64,000 bases of DNA. It comes from Limnoperna fortunei (Eukaryota > Mollusca > Bivalvia > Mytilida > Modiolidae). The position numbers and the translations under genes were made by a program. Below are positions 10,743-23,550 of this stretch, in pieces (the first letter of the stretch is position 1; each line of letters begins with the position of its first letter). The notes under the pieces are model-generated. The model did not search any database and was not told where the DNA came from. It was given only the letters and a program-made list of their open reading frames with translations. The stretch is from assembly GCA_944474755.1 (NCBI GenBank), contig OX104112.1, forward strand, positions 67,814,433-67,878,432. The letters are read 5' to 3'.

Positions 10743-11081
10743 TTGCGTGCAAAATACAGCTTATAATGGGTATTTGTTTCTCATACAAGACCTTCCTATG
10801 CACAGACATTTCAGCCGAGTTAATGCTGAGCATGATCATTTTGCATGTAATTTATATTGCTATGACACCATTCTTTCTAGGTAAACTTATTGAGTCTTAC
10901 CAGAGTGAGAAAAAGAAAGTTCTGAATGCATGGCTACCTAATGCGCGACTATTCCCGACAAACCCAACATTGAGCGTATCAATCGTAATGTACAATGGAA
11001 ATGAAAATGAAATGTCAACTCTAGTTAACGTTTCTATTTGAATGGCACAAAAAGTAACAAACACGCATGTTTGGAGAAAAA

Positions 11082-11154
11082 GGCTCCGGCGAGATTCGAA
11101 CTCGCGACCTCCAGTTTACTAGACTGGCGCTCTAACCAACTGAGCTACGGAGCC
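11082..11154 (-). tRNA. tRNA-Thr: tRNA-Thr(AGT) type B, unit 15
   Basis: Canonical type B. Confidence 0.97.

Positions 11155-11425
11155 GTGATGGCAAAGTGTTCAAAATTTATATTCTTATGTGTAGACTACA
11201 TGCGATCTATACAGCTGGTATCAGCAAATGTAAAAGTGATGTTTTTTACCACTAGATTTTTTGCACGATTGGTGAGTCAGCTTTGTGCAATATATTCACT
11301 CGTATTTGAACACGAATACCTCATTTGTATAGTTTTCATCATTTATTGATTTGTCTCAGTACTAGTACAGCACACACTTTTCCCTTGTCCATCCTCCATT
11401 TGAATCGCAAGTTTTTTTAAAAAAA

Positions 11426-11498
11426 GGTACCAGCGAGATTTGAACTCGCGACCTCCAGTTTACTAGACTGGCGCTCTAACCAACTGAGCTATGGAGCC
11426..11498 (-). tRNA. tRNA-Thr: tRNA-Thr-like type A, GGTACC variant, unit 16
   Basis: Two acceptor mismatches; first of three consecutive variant copies. Confidence 0.8.

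Positions 11499-11837
11499 TT
11501 GCGTGCAAAATACAGCTTATAATGGGTATTTGTTTCTCATACAAGACCTTCCTATGCACAGACATTTCAGCCGAGTTAATGCTGAGCATGATCATTTTGC
11601 ATGTAATTTATATTGCTATGACACCATTCTTTCTAGGTAAACTTATTGAGTCTTACCAGAGTGAGAAAAAGAAAGTTCTGAATGCATGGCTACCTAATGC
11701 GCGACTATTCCCGACAAACCCAACATTGAGCGTATCAATCGTAATGTACAATGGAAATGAAAATGAAATGTCAACTCTAGTTAACGTTTCTATTTGAATG
11801 GCACAAAAAGTAACAAACACGCATGTTTGGAGAAAAA

Positions 11838-11910
11838 GGCTCCGGCGAGATTCGAACTCGCGACCTCCAGTTTACTAGACTGGCGCTCTAACCAACTGAG
11901 CTACGGAGCC
11838..11910 (-). tRNA. tRNA-Thr: tRNA-Thr(AGT) type B, unit 16
   Basis: Canonical type B. Confidence 0.97.

Positions 11911-12181
11911 GTGATGGCAAAGTGTTCAAAATTTATATTCTTATGTGTAGACTACATGCGATCTATACAGCTGGTATCAGCAAATGTAAAAGTGATGTTT
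12001 TTTACCACTAGATTTTTTGCACGATTGGTGAGTCAGCTTTGTGCAATATATTCACTCGTATTTGAACACGAATACCTCATTTGTATAGTTTTCATCATTT
12101 ATTGATTTGTCTCAGTACTAGTACAGCACACACTTTTCCCTTGTCCATCCTCCATTTGAATCGCAAGTTTTTTTAAAAAAA

Positions 12182-12254
12182 GGTACCAGCGAGATTTGAA
12201 CTCGCGACCTCCAGTTTACTAGACTGGCGCTCTAACCAACTGAGCTATGGAGCC
12182..12254 (-). tRNA. tRNA-Thr: tRNA-Thr-like type A, GGTACC variant, unit 17
   Basis: Two acceptor mismatches. Confidence 0.8.

Positions 12255-12593
12255 TTGCGTGCAAAATACAGCTTATAATGGGTATTTGTTTCTCATACAA
12301 GACCTTCCTATGCACAGACATTTCAGCCGAGTTAATGCTGAGCATGATCATTTTGCATGTAATTTATATTGCTATGACACCATTCTTTCTAGGTAAACTT
12401 ATTGAGTCTTACCAGAGTGAGAAAAAGAAAGTTCTGAATGCATGGCTACCTAATGCGCGACTATTCCCGACAAACCCAACATTGAGCGTATCAATCGTAA
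12501 TGTACAATGGAAATGAAAATGAAATGTCAACTCTAGTTAACGTTTCTATTTGAATGGCACAAAAAGTAACAAACACGCATGTTTGGAGAAAAA

Positions 12594-12666
12594 GGCTCCG
12601 GCGAGATTCGAACTCGCGACCTCCAGTTTACTAGACTGGCGCTCTAACCAACTGAGCTACGGAGCC
12594..12666 (-). tRNA. tRNA-Thr: tRNA-Thr(AGT) type B, unit 17
   Basis: Canonical type B. Confidence 0.97.

Positions 12667-12937
12667 GTGATGGCAAAGTGTTCAAAATTTATATTCTTAT
12701 GTGTAGACTACATGCGATCTATACAGCTGGTATCAGCAAATGTAAAAGTGATGTTTTTTACCACTAGATTTTTTGCACGATTGGTGAGTCAGCTTTGTGC
12801 AATATATTCACTCGTATTTGAACACGAATACCTCATTTGTATAGTTTTCATCATTTATTGATTTGTCTCAGTACTAGTACAGCACACACTTTTCCCTTGT
12901 CCATCCTCCATTTGAATCGCAAGTTTTTTTAAAAAAA

Positions 12938-13010
12938 GGTACCAGCGAGATTTGAACTCGCGACCTCCAGTTTACTAGACTGGCGCTCTAACCAACTGAG
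13001 CTATGGAGCC
12938..13010 (-). tRNA. tRNA-Thr: tRNA-Thr-like type A, GGTACC variant, unit 18
   Basis: Two acceptor mismatches. Confidence 0.8.

Positions 13011-13349
13011 TTGCGTGCAAAATACAGCTTATAATGGGTATTTGTTTCTCATACAAGACCTTCCTATGCACAGACATTTCAGCCGAGTTAATGCTGAGCA
13101 TGATCATTTTGCATGTAATTTATATTGCTATGACACCATTCTTTCTAGGTAAACTTATTGAGTCTTACCAGAGTGAGAAAAAGAAAGTTCTGAATGCATG
13201 GCTACCTAATGCGCGACTATTCCCGACAAACCCAACATTGAGCGTATCAATCGTAATGTACAATGGAAATGAAAATGAAATGTCAACTCTAGTTAACGTT
13301 TCTATTTGAATGGCACAAAAAGTAACAAACACGCATGTTTGGAGAAAAA

Positions 13350-13422
13350 GGCTCCGGCGAGATTCGAACTCGCGACCTCCAGTTTACTAGACTGGCGCTC
13401 TAACCAACTGAGCTACGGAGCC
13350..13422 (-). tRNA. tRNA-Thr: tRNA-Thr(AGT) type B, unit 18
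   Basis: Canonical type B. Confidence 0.97.

Positions 13423-13693
13423 GTGATGGCAAAGTGTTCAAAATTTATATTCTTATGTGTAGACTACATGCGATCTATACAGCTGGTATCAGCAAATGTA
13501 AAAGTGATGTTTTTTACCACTAGATTTTTTGCACGATTGGTGAGTCAGCTTTGTGCAATATATTCACTCGTATTTGAACACGAATACCTCATTTGTATAG
13601 TTTTCATCATTTATTGATTTGTCTCAGTACTAGTACAGCACACACTTTTCCCTTGTCCATCCTCCATTTGAATCGCAAGTTTTTTTTAAAAAA

Positions 13694-13766
13694 GGCTCCA
13701 GCGAGATTTGAACTCGCGACCTCCAGTTTACTAGACTGGCGCTCTAACCAACTGAGCTATGGAGCC
13694..13766 (-). tRNA. tRNA-Thr: tRNA-Thr(AGT) type A, unit 19
   Basis: Canonical type A. Confidence 0.97.

Positions 13767-14105
13767 TTGCGTGCAAAATACAGCTTATAATGGGTATTTG
13801 TTTCTCATACAAGACCTTCCTATGCACAGACATTTCAGCCGAGTTAATGCTGAGCATGATCATTTTGCATGTAATTTATATTGCTATGACACCATTCTTT
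13901 CTAGGTAAACTTATTGAGTCTTACCAGAGTGAGAAAAAGAAAGTTCTGAATGCATGGCTACCTAATGCGCGACTATTCCCGACAAACCCAACATTGAGCG
14001 TATCAATCGTAATGTACAATGGAAATGAAAATGAAATGTCAACTCTAGTTAACGTTTCTATTTGAATGGCACAAAAAGTAACAAACACGCATGTTTGGAG
14101 AAAAA

Positions 14106-14178
14106 GGCTCCGGCGAGATTCGAACTCGCGACCTCCAGTTTACTAGACTGGCGCTCTAACCAACTGAGCTACGGAGCC
14106..14178 (-). tRNA. tRNA-Thr: tRNA-Thr(AGT) type B, unit 19 (742-bp class)
   Basis: Canonical gene; TATA changed to TACAAAT at 14199-14205. Confidence 0.97.

Positions 14179-14435
14179 GTGATGGCAAAGGGTTCAAAAT
14201 TTGTATTCTTATGTGTAGACTACATGCGATCTATACAGTTGGTATCAGCAAATGTAAAAGTGATGTTTTTTACCACTAGATTTTTTGCACGATTGGTGAG
14301 TATATTCACTCGTATTTGAACACGAATACCTCATTTGTATAGTTTTCATCATTTATTGATTTGTCTCAGTACTAGTACAGCACACACTTTTCCCTTGTCC
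14401 ATCCTCCATTTGAATCGCAAGTTTTTTTAAAAAAA

Positions 14436-14508
14436 GGCTCCAGCGAGATTTGAACTCGCGACCTCCAGTTTACTAGACTGGCGCTCTAACCAACTGAGCT
14501 ATGGAGCC
14436..14508 (-). tRNA. tRNA-Thr: tRNA-Thr(AGT) type A, unit 20
   Basis: Canonical type A. Confidence 0.97.

Positions 14509-14847
14509 TTGCGTGCAAAATACAGCTTATAATGGGTATTTGTTTCTCATACAAGACCTTCCTATGCACAGACATTTCAGCCGAGTTAATGCTGAGCATG
14601 ATCATTTTGCATGTAATTTATATTGCTATGACACCATTCTTTCTAGGTAAACTTATTGAGTCTTACCAGAGTGAGAAAAAGAAAGTTCTGAATGCATGGC
14701 TACCTAATGCGCGACTATTCCCGACAAACCCAACATTGAGCGTATCAATCGTAATGTACAATGGAAATGAAAATGAAATGTCAACTCTAGTTAACGTTTC
14801 TATTTGAATGGCACAAAAAGTAACAAACACGCATGTTTGGAGAAAAA

Positions 14848-14920
14848 GGCTCCGGCGCGATTCGAACTCGCGACCTCCAGTTTACTAGACTGGCGCTCTA
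14901 ACCAACTGAGCTACGGAGCC
14848..14920 (-). tRNA. tRNA-Thr: tRNA-Thr(AGT) type B, T-stem variant, unit 20
   Basis: Same single T-stem mismatch as unit 2. Confidence 0.88.

Positions 14921-15191
14921 GTGATGGCAAAGTGTTCAAAATTTATATTCTTATGTGTAGACTACATGCGATCTATACAGCTGGTATCAGCAAATGTAAA
15001 AGTGATGTTTTTTACCACTAGATTTTTTGCACGATTGGTGAGTCAGCTTTGTGCAATATATTCACTCGTATTTGAACACGAATACCTCATTTGTATAGTT
15101 TTCATCATTTATTGATTTGTCTCAGTACTAGTACAGCACACACTTTTCCCTTGTCCATCCTCCATTTGAATCGCAAGTTTTTTTAAAAAAA

Positions 15192-15264
15192 GGTACCAGC
15201 GAGATTTGAACTCGCGACCTCCAGTTTACTAGACTGGCGCTCTAACCAACTGAGCTATGGAGCC
15192..15264 (-). tRNA. tRNA-Thr: tRNA-Thr-like type A, GGTACC variant, unit 21
   Basis: Two acceptor mismatches. 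Confidence 0.8.

Positions 15265-15603
15265 TTGCGTGCAAAATACAGCTTATAATGGGTATTTGTT
15301 TCTCATACAAGACCTTCCTATGCACAGACATTTCAGCCGAGTTAATGCTGAGCATGATCATTTTGCATGTAATTTATATTGCTATGACACCATTCTTTCT
15401 AGGTAAACTTATTGAGTCTTACCAGAGTGAGAAAAAGAAAGTTCTGAATGCATGGCTACCTAATGCGCGACTATTCCCGACAAACCCAACATTGAGCGTA
15501 TCAATCGTAATGTACAATGGAAATGAAAATGAAATGTCAACTCTAGTTAACGTTTCTATTTGAATGGCACAAAAAGTAACAAACACGCATGTTTGGAGAA
15601 AAA

Positions 15604-15676
15604 GGCTCCGGCGAGATTCGAACTCGCGACCTCCAGTTTACTAGACTGGCGCTCTAACCAACTGAGCTACGGAGCC
15604..15676 (-). tRNA. tRNA-Thr: tRNA-Thr(AGT) type B, unit 21
   Basis: Canonical type B. Confidence 0.97.

Positions 15677-15947
15677 GTGATGGCAAAGTGTTCAAAATTT
15701 ATATTCTTATGTGTAGACTACATGCGATCTATACAGCTGGTATCAGCAAATGTAAAAGTGATGTTTTTTACCACTAGATTTTTTGCACGATTGGTGAGTC
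15801 AGCTTTGTGCAATATATTCACTCGTATTTGAACACGAATACCTCATTTGTATAGTTTTCATCATTTATTGATTTGTCTCAGTACTAGTACAGCACACACT
15901 TTTCCCTTGTCCATCCTCCATTTGAATCGCAAGTTTTTTTTAAAAAA

Positions 15948-16020
15948 GGCTCCAGCGAGATTTGAACTCGCGACCTCCAGTTTACTAGACTGGCGCTCTA
16001 ACCAACTGAGCTATGGAGCC
15948..16020 (-). tRNA. tRNA-Thr: tRNA-Thr(AGT) type A, unit 22
   Basis: Canonical type A. Confidence 0.97.

Positions 16021-16359
16021 TTGCGTGCAAAATACAGCTTATAATGGGTATTTGTTTCTCATACAAGACCTTCCTATGCACAGACATTTCAGCCGAGTTA
16101 ATGCTGAGCATGATCATTTTGCATGTAATTTATATTGCTATGACACCATTCTTTCTAGGTAAACTTATTGAGTCTTACCAGAGTGAGAAAAAGAAAGTTC
16201 TGAATGCATGGCTACCTAATGCGCGACTATTCCCGACAAACCCAACATTGAGCGTATCAATCGTAATGTACAATGGAAATGAAAATGAAATGTCAACTCT
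16301 AGTTAACGTTTCTATTTGAATGGCACAAAAAGTAACAAACACGCATGTTTGGAGAAAAA

Positions 16360-16432
16360 GGCTCCGGCGAGATTCGAACTCGCGACCTCCAGTTTACTAG
16401 ACTGGCGCTCTAACCAACTGAGCTACGGAGCC
16360..16432 (-). tRNA. tRNA-Thr: tRNA-Thr(AGT) type B, unit 22 (742-bp class)
   Basis: Canonical gene; TATA changed to TACAAAT at 16453-16459. Confidence 0.97.

Positions 16433-16689
16433 GTGATGGCAAAGGGTTCAAAATTTGTATTCTTATGTGTAGACTACATGCGATCTATACAGTTGGTATC
16501 AGCAAATGTAAAAGTGATGTTTTTTACCACTAGATTTTTTGCACGATTGGTGAGTATATTCACTCGTATTTGAACACGAATACCTCATTTGTATAGTTTT
16601 CATCATTTATTGATTTGTCTCAGTACTAGTACAGCACACACTTTTCCCTTGTCCATCCTCCATTTGAATCGCAAGTTTTTTTAAAAAAA

Positions 16690-16762
16690 GGCTCCAGCGA
16701 GATTTGAACTCGCGACCTCCAGTTTACTAGACTGGCGCTCTAACCAACTGAGCTATGGAGCC
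16690..16762 (-). tRNA. tRNA-Thr: tRNA-Thr(AGT) type A, unit 23
   Basis: Canonical type A. Confidence 0.97.

Positions 16763-17101
16763 TTGCGTGCAAAATACAGCTTATAATGGGTATTTGTTTC
16801 TCATACAAGACCTTCCTATGCACAGACATTTCAGCCGAGTTAATGCTGAGCATGATCATTTTGCATGTAATTTATATTGCTATGACACCATTCTTTCTAG
16901 GTAAACTTATTGAGTCTTACCAGAGTGAGAAAAAGAAAGTTCTGAATGCATGGCTACCTAATGCGCGACTATTCCCGACAAACCCAACATTGAGCGTATC
17001 AATCGTAATGTACAATGGAAATGAAAATGAAATGTCAACTCTAGTTAACGTTTCTATTTGAATGGCACAAAAAGTAACAAACACGCATGTTTGGAGAAAA
17101 A

Positions 17102-17174
17102 GGCTCCGGCGAGATTCGAACTCGCGACCTCCAGTTTACTAGACTGGCGCTCTAACCAACTGAGCTACGGAGCC
17102..17174 (-). tRNA. tRNA-Thr: tRNA-Thr(AGT) type B, unit 23
   Basis: Canonical type B. 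Confidence 0.97.

Positions 17175-17445
17175 GTGATGGCAAAGTGTTCAAAATTTAT
17201 ATTCTTATGTGTAGACTACATACGATCTATACAGCTGGTATCAGCAAATGTAAAAGTGATGTTTTTTACCACTAGATTTTTTGCACGATTGGTGAGTCAG
17301 CTTTGTGCAATATATTCACTCGTATTTGAACAAGAATACCTCATTTGTATAGTTTTCATCATTTATTGATTTGTCTCAGTACTAGTACAGCACACACTTT
17401 TCCCTTGTCCATCCTCCATTTGAATCGCAAGTTTTTGTAAAAAAA

Positions 17446-17518
17446 GGTACCAGCGAGATTTGAACTCGCGACCTCCAGTTTACTAGACTGGCGCTCTAAC
17501 CAACTGAGCTATGGAGCC
17446..17518 (-). tRNA. tRNA-Thr: tRNA-Thr-like type A, GGTACC variant, unit 24
   Basis: Two acceptor mismatches; shares with units 2 and 28 a G inside the flanking T/A run. Confidence 0.8.

Positions 17519-17857
17519 TTGCGTGCAAAATACAGCTTATAATGGGTATTTGTTTCTCATACAAGACCTTCCTATGCACAGACATTTCAGCCGAGTTAAT
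17601 GCTGAGCATGATCATTTTGCATGTAATTTATATTGCTATGACACCATTCTTTCTAGGTAAACTTATTGAGTCTTACCAGAGTGAGAAAAAGAAAGTTCTG
17701 AATGCATGGCTACCTAATGCGCGACTATTCCCGACAAACCCAACATTGAGCGTATCAATCGTAATGTACAATGGAAATGAAAATGAAATGTCAACTCTAG
17801 TTAACGTTTCTATTTGAATGGCACAAAAAGTAACAAACACGCATGTTTGGAGAAAAA

Positions 17858-17930
17858 GGCTCCGGCGAGATTCGAACTCGCGACCTCCAGTTTACTAGAC
17901 TGGCGCTCTAACCAACTGAGCTACGGAGCC
17858..17930 (-). tRNA. tRNA-Thr: tRNA-Thr(AGT) type B, unit 24
   Basis: Canonical type B. Confidence 0.97.

Positions 17931-18201
17931 GTGATGGCAAAGTGTTCAAAATTTATATTCTTATGTGTAGACTACATGCGATCTATACAGCTGGTATCAG
18001 CAAATGTAAAAGTGATGTTTTTTACCACTAGATTTTTTGCACGATTGGTGAGTCAGCTTTGTGCAATATATTCACTCGTATTTGAACACGAATACCTCAT
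18101 TTGTATAGTTTTCATCAATTATTGATTTGTCTCAGTACTAGTACAGCACACACTTTTCCCTTGTCCATCCTCCATTTGAATCGCAAGTTTTTTTAAAAAA
18201 A

Positions 18202-18274
18202 GGTACCAGCGAGATTTGAACTCGCGACCTCCAGTTTACTAGACTGGCGCTCTAACCAACTGAGCTATGGAGCC
18202..18274 (-). tRNA. tRNA-Thr: tRNA-Thr-like type A, GGTACC variant, unit 25
   Basis: Two acceptor mismatches. Confidence 0.8.

Positions 18275-18613
18275 TTGCGTGCAAAATACAGCTTATAATG
18301 GGTATTTGTTTCTCATACAAGACCTTCCTATGCACAGACATTTCAGCCGAGTTAATGCTGAGCATGATCATTTTGCATGTAATTTATATTGCTATGACAC
18401 CATTCTTTCTAGGTAAACTTATTGAGTCTTACCAGAGTGAGAAAAAGAAAGTTCTGAATGCATGGCTACCTAATGCGCGACTATTCCCGACAAACCCAAC
18501 ATTGAGCGTATCAATCGTAATGTACAATGGAAATGAAAATGAAATGTCAACTCTAGTTAACGTTTCTATTTGAATGGCACAAAAAGTAACAAACACGCAT
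18601 GTTTGGAGAAAAA

Positions 18614-18686
18614 GGCTCCGGCGAGATTCGAACTCGCGACCTCCAGTTTACTAGACTGGCGCTCTAACCAACTGAGCTACGGAGCC
18614..18686 (-). tRNA. tRNA-Thr: tRNA-Thr(AGT) type B, unit 25
   Basis: Canonical type B. Confidence 0.97.

Positions 18687-18957
18687 GTGATGGCAAAGTG
18701 TTCAAAATTTATATTCTTATGTGTAGACTACATGCGATCTATACAGCTGGTATCAGCAAATGTAAAAGTGATGTTTTTTACCACTAGATTTTTTGCACGA
18801 TTGGTGAGTCAGCTTTGTGCAATATATTCACTCGTATTTGAACACGAATACCTCATTTGTATAGTTTTCATCATTTATTGATTTGTCTCAGTACTAGTAC
18901 AGCACACACTTTTCCCTTGTCCATCCTCCATTTGAATCGCAAGTTTTTTTTAAAAAA

Positions 18958-19030
18958 GGCTCCAGCGAGATTTGAACTCGCGACCTCCAGTTTACTAGAC
19001 TGGCGCTCTAACCAACTGAGCTATGGAGCC
18958..19030 (-). tRNA. tRNA-Thr: tRNA-Thr(AGT) type A, unit 26
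   Basis: Canonical type A. Confidence 0.97.

Positions 19031-19369
19031 TTGCGTGCAAAATACAGCTTATAATGGGTATTTGTTTCTCATACAAGACCTTCCTATGCACAGACATTTC
19101 AGCCGAGTTAATGCTGAGCATGATCATTTTGCATGTAATTTATATTGCTATGACACCATTCTTTCTAGGTAAACTTATTGAGTCTTACCAGAGTGAGAAA
19201 AAGAAAGTTCTGAATGCATGGCTACCTAATGCGCGACTATTCCCGACAAACCCAACATTGAGCGTATCAATCGTAATGTACAATGGAAATGAAAATGAAA
19301 TGTCAACTCTAGTTAACGTTTCTATTTGAATGGCACAAAAAGTAACAAACACGCATGTTTGGAGAAAAA

Positions 19370-19442
19370 GGCTCCGGCGAGATTCGAACTCGCGACCTCC
19401 AGTTTACTAGACTGGCGCTCTAACCAACTGAGCTACGGAGCC
19370..19442 (-). tRNA. tRNA-Thr: tRNA-Thr(AGT) type B, unit 26 (742-bp class)
   Basis: Canonical gene; TATA changed to TACAAAT at 19463-19469. Confidence 0.97.

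Positions 19443-19699
19443 GTGATGGCAAAGGGTTCAAAATTTGTATTCTTATGTGTAGACTACATGCGATCTATAC
19501 AGTTGGTATCAGCAAATGTAAAAGTGATGTTTTTTACCACTAGATTTTTTGCACGATTGGTGAGTATATTCACTCGTATTTGAACACGAATACCTCATTT
19601 GTATAGTTTTCATCATTTATTGATTTGTCTCAGTACTAGTACAGCACACACTTTTCCCTTGTCCATCCTCCATTTGAATCGCAAGTTTTTTTAAAAAAA

Positions 19700-19772
19700 G
19701 GCTCCAGCGAGATTTGAACTCGCGACCTCCAGTTTACTAGACTGGCGCTCTAACCAACTGAGCTATGGAGCC
19700..19772 (-). tRNA. tRNA-Thr: tRNA-Thr(AGT) type A, unit 27
   Basis: Canonical type A. Confidence 0.97.

Positions 19773-20111
19773 TTGCGTGCAAAATACAGCTTATAATGGG
19801 TATTTGTTTCTCATACAAGACCTTCCTATGCACAGACATTTCAGCCGAGTTAATGCTGAGCATGATCATTTTGCATGTAATTTATATTGCTATGACACCA
19901 TTCTTTCTAGGTAAACTTATTGAGTCTTACCAGAGTGAGAAAAAGAAAGTTCTGAATGCATGGCTACCTAATGCGCGACTATTCCCGACAAACCCAACAT
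20001 TGAGCGTATCAATCGTAATGTACAATGGAAATGAAAATGAAATGTCAACTCTAGTTAACGTTTCTATTTGAATGGCACAAAAAGTAACAAACACGCATGT
20101 TTGGAGAAAAA

Positions 20112-20184
20112 GGCTCCGGCGAGATTCGAACTCGCGACCTCCAGTTTACTAGACTGGCGCTCTAACCAACTGAGCTACGGAGCC
20112..20184 (-). tRNA. tRNA-Thr: tRNA-Thr(AGT) type B, unit 27
   Basis: Canonical type B. Confidence 0.97.

Positions 20185-20455
20185 GTGATGGCAAAGTGTT
20201 CAAAATTTATATTCTTATGTGTAGACTACATACGATCTATACAGCTGGTATCAGCAAATGTAAAAGTGATGTTTTTTACCACTAGATTTTTTGCACGATT
20301 GGTGAGTCAGCTTTGTGCAATATATTCACTCGTATTTGAACACGAATACCTCATTTGTATAGTTTTCATCATTTATTGATTTGTCTCAGTACTAGTACAG
20401 CACACACTTTTCCCTTGTCCATCCTCCATTTGAATCGCAAGTTTTTGTAAAAAAA

Positions 20456-20528
20456 GGTACCAGCGAGATTTGAACTCGCGACCTCCAGTTTACTAGACTG
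20501 GCGCTCTAACCAACTGAGCTATGGAGCC
20456..20528 (-). tRNA. tRNA-Thr: tRNA-Thr-like type A, GGTACC variant, unit 28
   Basis: Two acceptor mismatches; G in the flanking T/A run as in units 2 and 24. Confidence 0.8.

Positions 20529-20867
20529 TTGCGTGCAAAATACAGCTTATAATGGGTATTTGTTTCTCATACAAGACCTTCCTATGCACAGACATTTCAG
20601 CCGAGTTAATGCTGAGCATGATCATTTTGCATGTAATTTATATTGCTATGACACCATTCTTTCTAGGTAAACTTATTGAGTCTTACCAGAGTGAGAAAAA
20701 GAAAGTTCTGAATGCATGGCTACCTAATGCGCGACTATTCCCGACAAACCCAACATTGAGCGTATCAATCGTAATGTACAATGGAAATGAAAATGAAATG
20801 TCAACTCTAGTTAACGTTTCTATTTGAATGGCACAAAAAGTAACAAACACGCATGTTTGGAGAAAAA

Positions 20868-20940
20868 GGCTCCGGCGAGATTCGAACTCGCGACCTCCAG
20901 TTTACTAGACTGGCGCTCTAACCAACTGAGCTACGGAGCC
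20868..20940 (-). tRNA. tRNA-Thr: tRNA-Thr(AGT) type B, unit 28
   Basis: Canonical type B. Confidence 0.97.

Positions 20941-21211
20941 GTGATGGCAAAGTGTTCAAAATTTATATTCTTATGTGTAGACTACATGCGATCTATACAG
21001 CTGGTATCAGCAAATGTAAAAGTGATGTTTTTTACCACTAGATTTTTTGCACGATTGGTGAGTCAGCTTTGTGCAATATATTCACTCGTATTTGAACACG
21101 AATACCTCATTTGTATAGTTTTCATCATTTATTGATTTGTCTCAGTACTAGTACAGCACACACTTTTCCCTTGTCCATCCTCCATTTGAATCGCAAGTTT
21201 TTTTAAAAAAA

Positions 21212-21284
21212 GGCTCCAGCGAGATTTGAACTCGCGACCTCCAGTTTACTAGACTGGCGCTCTAACCAACTGAGCTATGGAGCC
21212..21284 (-). tRNA. tRNA-Thr: tRNA-Thr(AGT) type A, unit 29
   Basis: Canonical type A. Confidence 0.97.

Positions 21285-21623
21285 TTGCGTGCAAAATACA
21301 GCTTATAATGGGTATTTGTTTCTCATACAAGACCTTCCTATGCACAGACATTTCAGCCGAGTTAATGCTGAGCATGATCATTTTGCATGTAATTTATATT
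21401 GCTATGACACCATTCTTTCTAGGTAAACTTATTGAGTCTTACCAGAGTGAGAAAAAGAAAGTTCTGAATGCATGGCTACCTAATGCGCGACTATTCCCGA
21501 CAAACCCAACATTGAGCGTATCAATCGTAATGTACAATGGAAATGAAAATGAAATGTCAACTCTAGTTAACGTTTCTATTTGAATGGCACAAAAAGTAAC
21601 AAACACGCATGTTTGGAGAAAAA

Positions 21624-21696
21624 GGCTCCGGCGAGATTCGAACTCGCGACCTCCAGTTTACTAGACTGGCGCTCTAACCAACTGAGCTACGGAGCC
21624..21696 (-). tRNA. tRNA-Thr: tRNA-Thr(AGT) type B, unit 29
   Basis: Canonical gene; upstream spacer has the GGGTTC form but keeps the TATA and the full 756-bp spacer. Confidence 0.97.

Positions 21697-21966
21697 GTGA
21701 TGGCAAAGGGTTCAAAATTTATATTCTTATGTGTAGACTACATGCGATCTATACAGTTGGTATCAGCAAATGTAAAAGTGATGTTTTTTACCACTAGATT
21801 TTTTGCACGATTGGTGAGTCAGCTTTGTGCAATATATTCACTCGTATTTGAACACGAATACCTCATTTGTATAGTTTTCATCATTTATTGATTTGTCTCA
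21901 GTACTAGTACAGCACACACTTTTCCCTTGTCCATCCTCCATTTGAATCGCAAGTTTTTTTAAAAAA

Positions 21967-22039
21967 GGCTCCAGCGAGATTTGAACTCGCGACCTCCAGT
22001 TTACTAGACTGGCGCTCTAACCAACTGAGCTATGGAGCC
21967..22039 (-). tRNA. tRNA-Thr: tRNA-Thr(AGT) type A, unit 30
   Basis: Canonical type A; one base shorter T/A run (755-bp step). Confidence 0.97.

Positions 22040-22378
22040 TTGCGTGCAAAATACAGCTTATAATGGGTATTTGTTTCTCATACAAGACCTTCCTATGCAC
22101 AGACATTTCAGCCGAGTTAATGCTGAGCATGATCATTTTGCATGTAATTTATATTGCTATGACACCATTCTTTCTAGGTAAACTTATTGAGTCTTACCAG
22201 AGTGAGAAAAAGAAAGTTCTGAATGCATGGCTACCTAATGCGCGACTATTCCCGACAAACCCAACATTGAGCGTATCAATCGTAATGTACAATGGAAATG
22301 AAAATGAAATGTCAACTCTAGTTAACGTTTCTATTTGAATGGCACAAAAAGTAACAAACACGCATGTTTGGAGAAAAA

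Positions 22379-22451
22379 GGCTCCGGCGAGATTCGAACTC
22401 GCGACCTCCAGTTTACTAGACTGGCGCTCTAACCAACTGAGCTACGGAGCC
22379..22451 (-). tRNA. tRNA-Thr: tRNA-Thr(AGT) type B, unit 30
   Basis: Canonical type B. Confidence 0.97.

Positions 22452-22722
22452 GTGATGGCAAAGTGTTCAAAATTTATATTCTTATGTGTAGACTACATGC
22501 GATCTATACAGCTGGTATCAGCAAATGTAAAAGTGATGTTTTTTACCACTAGATTTTTTGCACGATTGGTGAGTCAGCTTTGTGCAATATATTCACTCGT
22601 ATTTGAACACGAATACCTCATTTGTATAGTTTTCATCATTTATTGATTTGTCTCAGTACTAGTACAGCACACACTTTTCCCTTGTCCATCCTCCATTTGA
22701 ATCGCAAGTTTTTTTTAAAAAA

Positions 22723-22795
22723 GGCTCCAGCGAGATTTGAACTCGCGACCTCCAGTTTACTAGACTGGCGCTCTAACCAACTGAGCTATGGAGCC
22723..22795 (-). tRNA. tRNA-Thr: tRNA-Thr(AGT) type A, unit 31
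   Basis: Canonical type A. Confidence 0.97.

Positions 22796-23134
22796 TTGCG
22801 TGCAAAATACAGCTTATAATGGGTATTTGTTTCTCATACAAGACCTTCCTATGCACAGACATTTCAGCCGAGTTAATGCTGAGCATGATCATTTTGCATG
22901 TAATTTATATTGCTATGACACCATTCTTTCTAGGTAAACTTATTGAGTCTTACCAGAGTGAGAAAAAGAAAGTTCTGAATGCATGGCTACCTAATGCGCG
23001 ACTATTCCCGACAAACCCAACATTGAGCGTATCAATCGTAATGTACAATGGAAATGAAAATGAAATGTCAACTCTAGTTAACGTTTCTATTTGAATGGCA
23101 CAAAAAGTAACAAACACGCATGTTTGGAGAAAAA

Positions 23135-23207
23135 GGCTCCGGCGAGATTCGAACTCGCGACCTCCAGTTTACTAGACTGGCGCTCTAACCAACTGAGCTA
23201 CGGAGCC
23135..23207 (-). tRNA. tRNA-Thr: tRNA-Thr(AGT) type B, unit 31
   Basis: Canonical gene; GGGTTC spacer form with TATA kept. Confidence 0.97.

Positions 23208-23477
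23208 GTGATGGCAAAGGGTTCAAAATTTATATTCTTATGTGTAGACTACATGCGATCTATACAGTTGGTATCAGCAAATGTAAAAGTGATGTTTTTT
23301 ACCACTAGATTTTTTGCACGATTGGTGAGTCAGCTTTGTGCAATATATTCACTCGTATTTGAACACGAATACCTCATTTGTATAGTTTTCATCATTTATT
23401 GATTTGTCTCAGTACTAGTACAGCACACACTTTTCCCTTGTCCATCCTCCATTTGAATCGCAAGTTTTTTTAAAAAA

Positions 23478-23550
23478 GGCTCCAGCGAGATTTGAACTCG
23501 CGACCTCCAGTTTACTAGACTGGCGCTCTAACCAACTGAGCTATGGAGCC
23478..23550 (-). tRNA. tRNA-Thr: tRNA-Thr(AGT) type A, unit 32
   Basis: Canonical type A; 755-bp step. Confidence 0.97.
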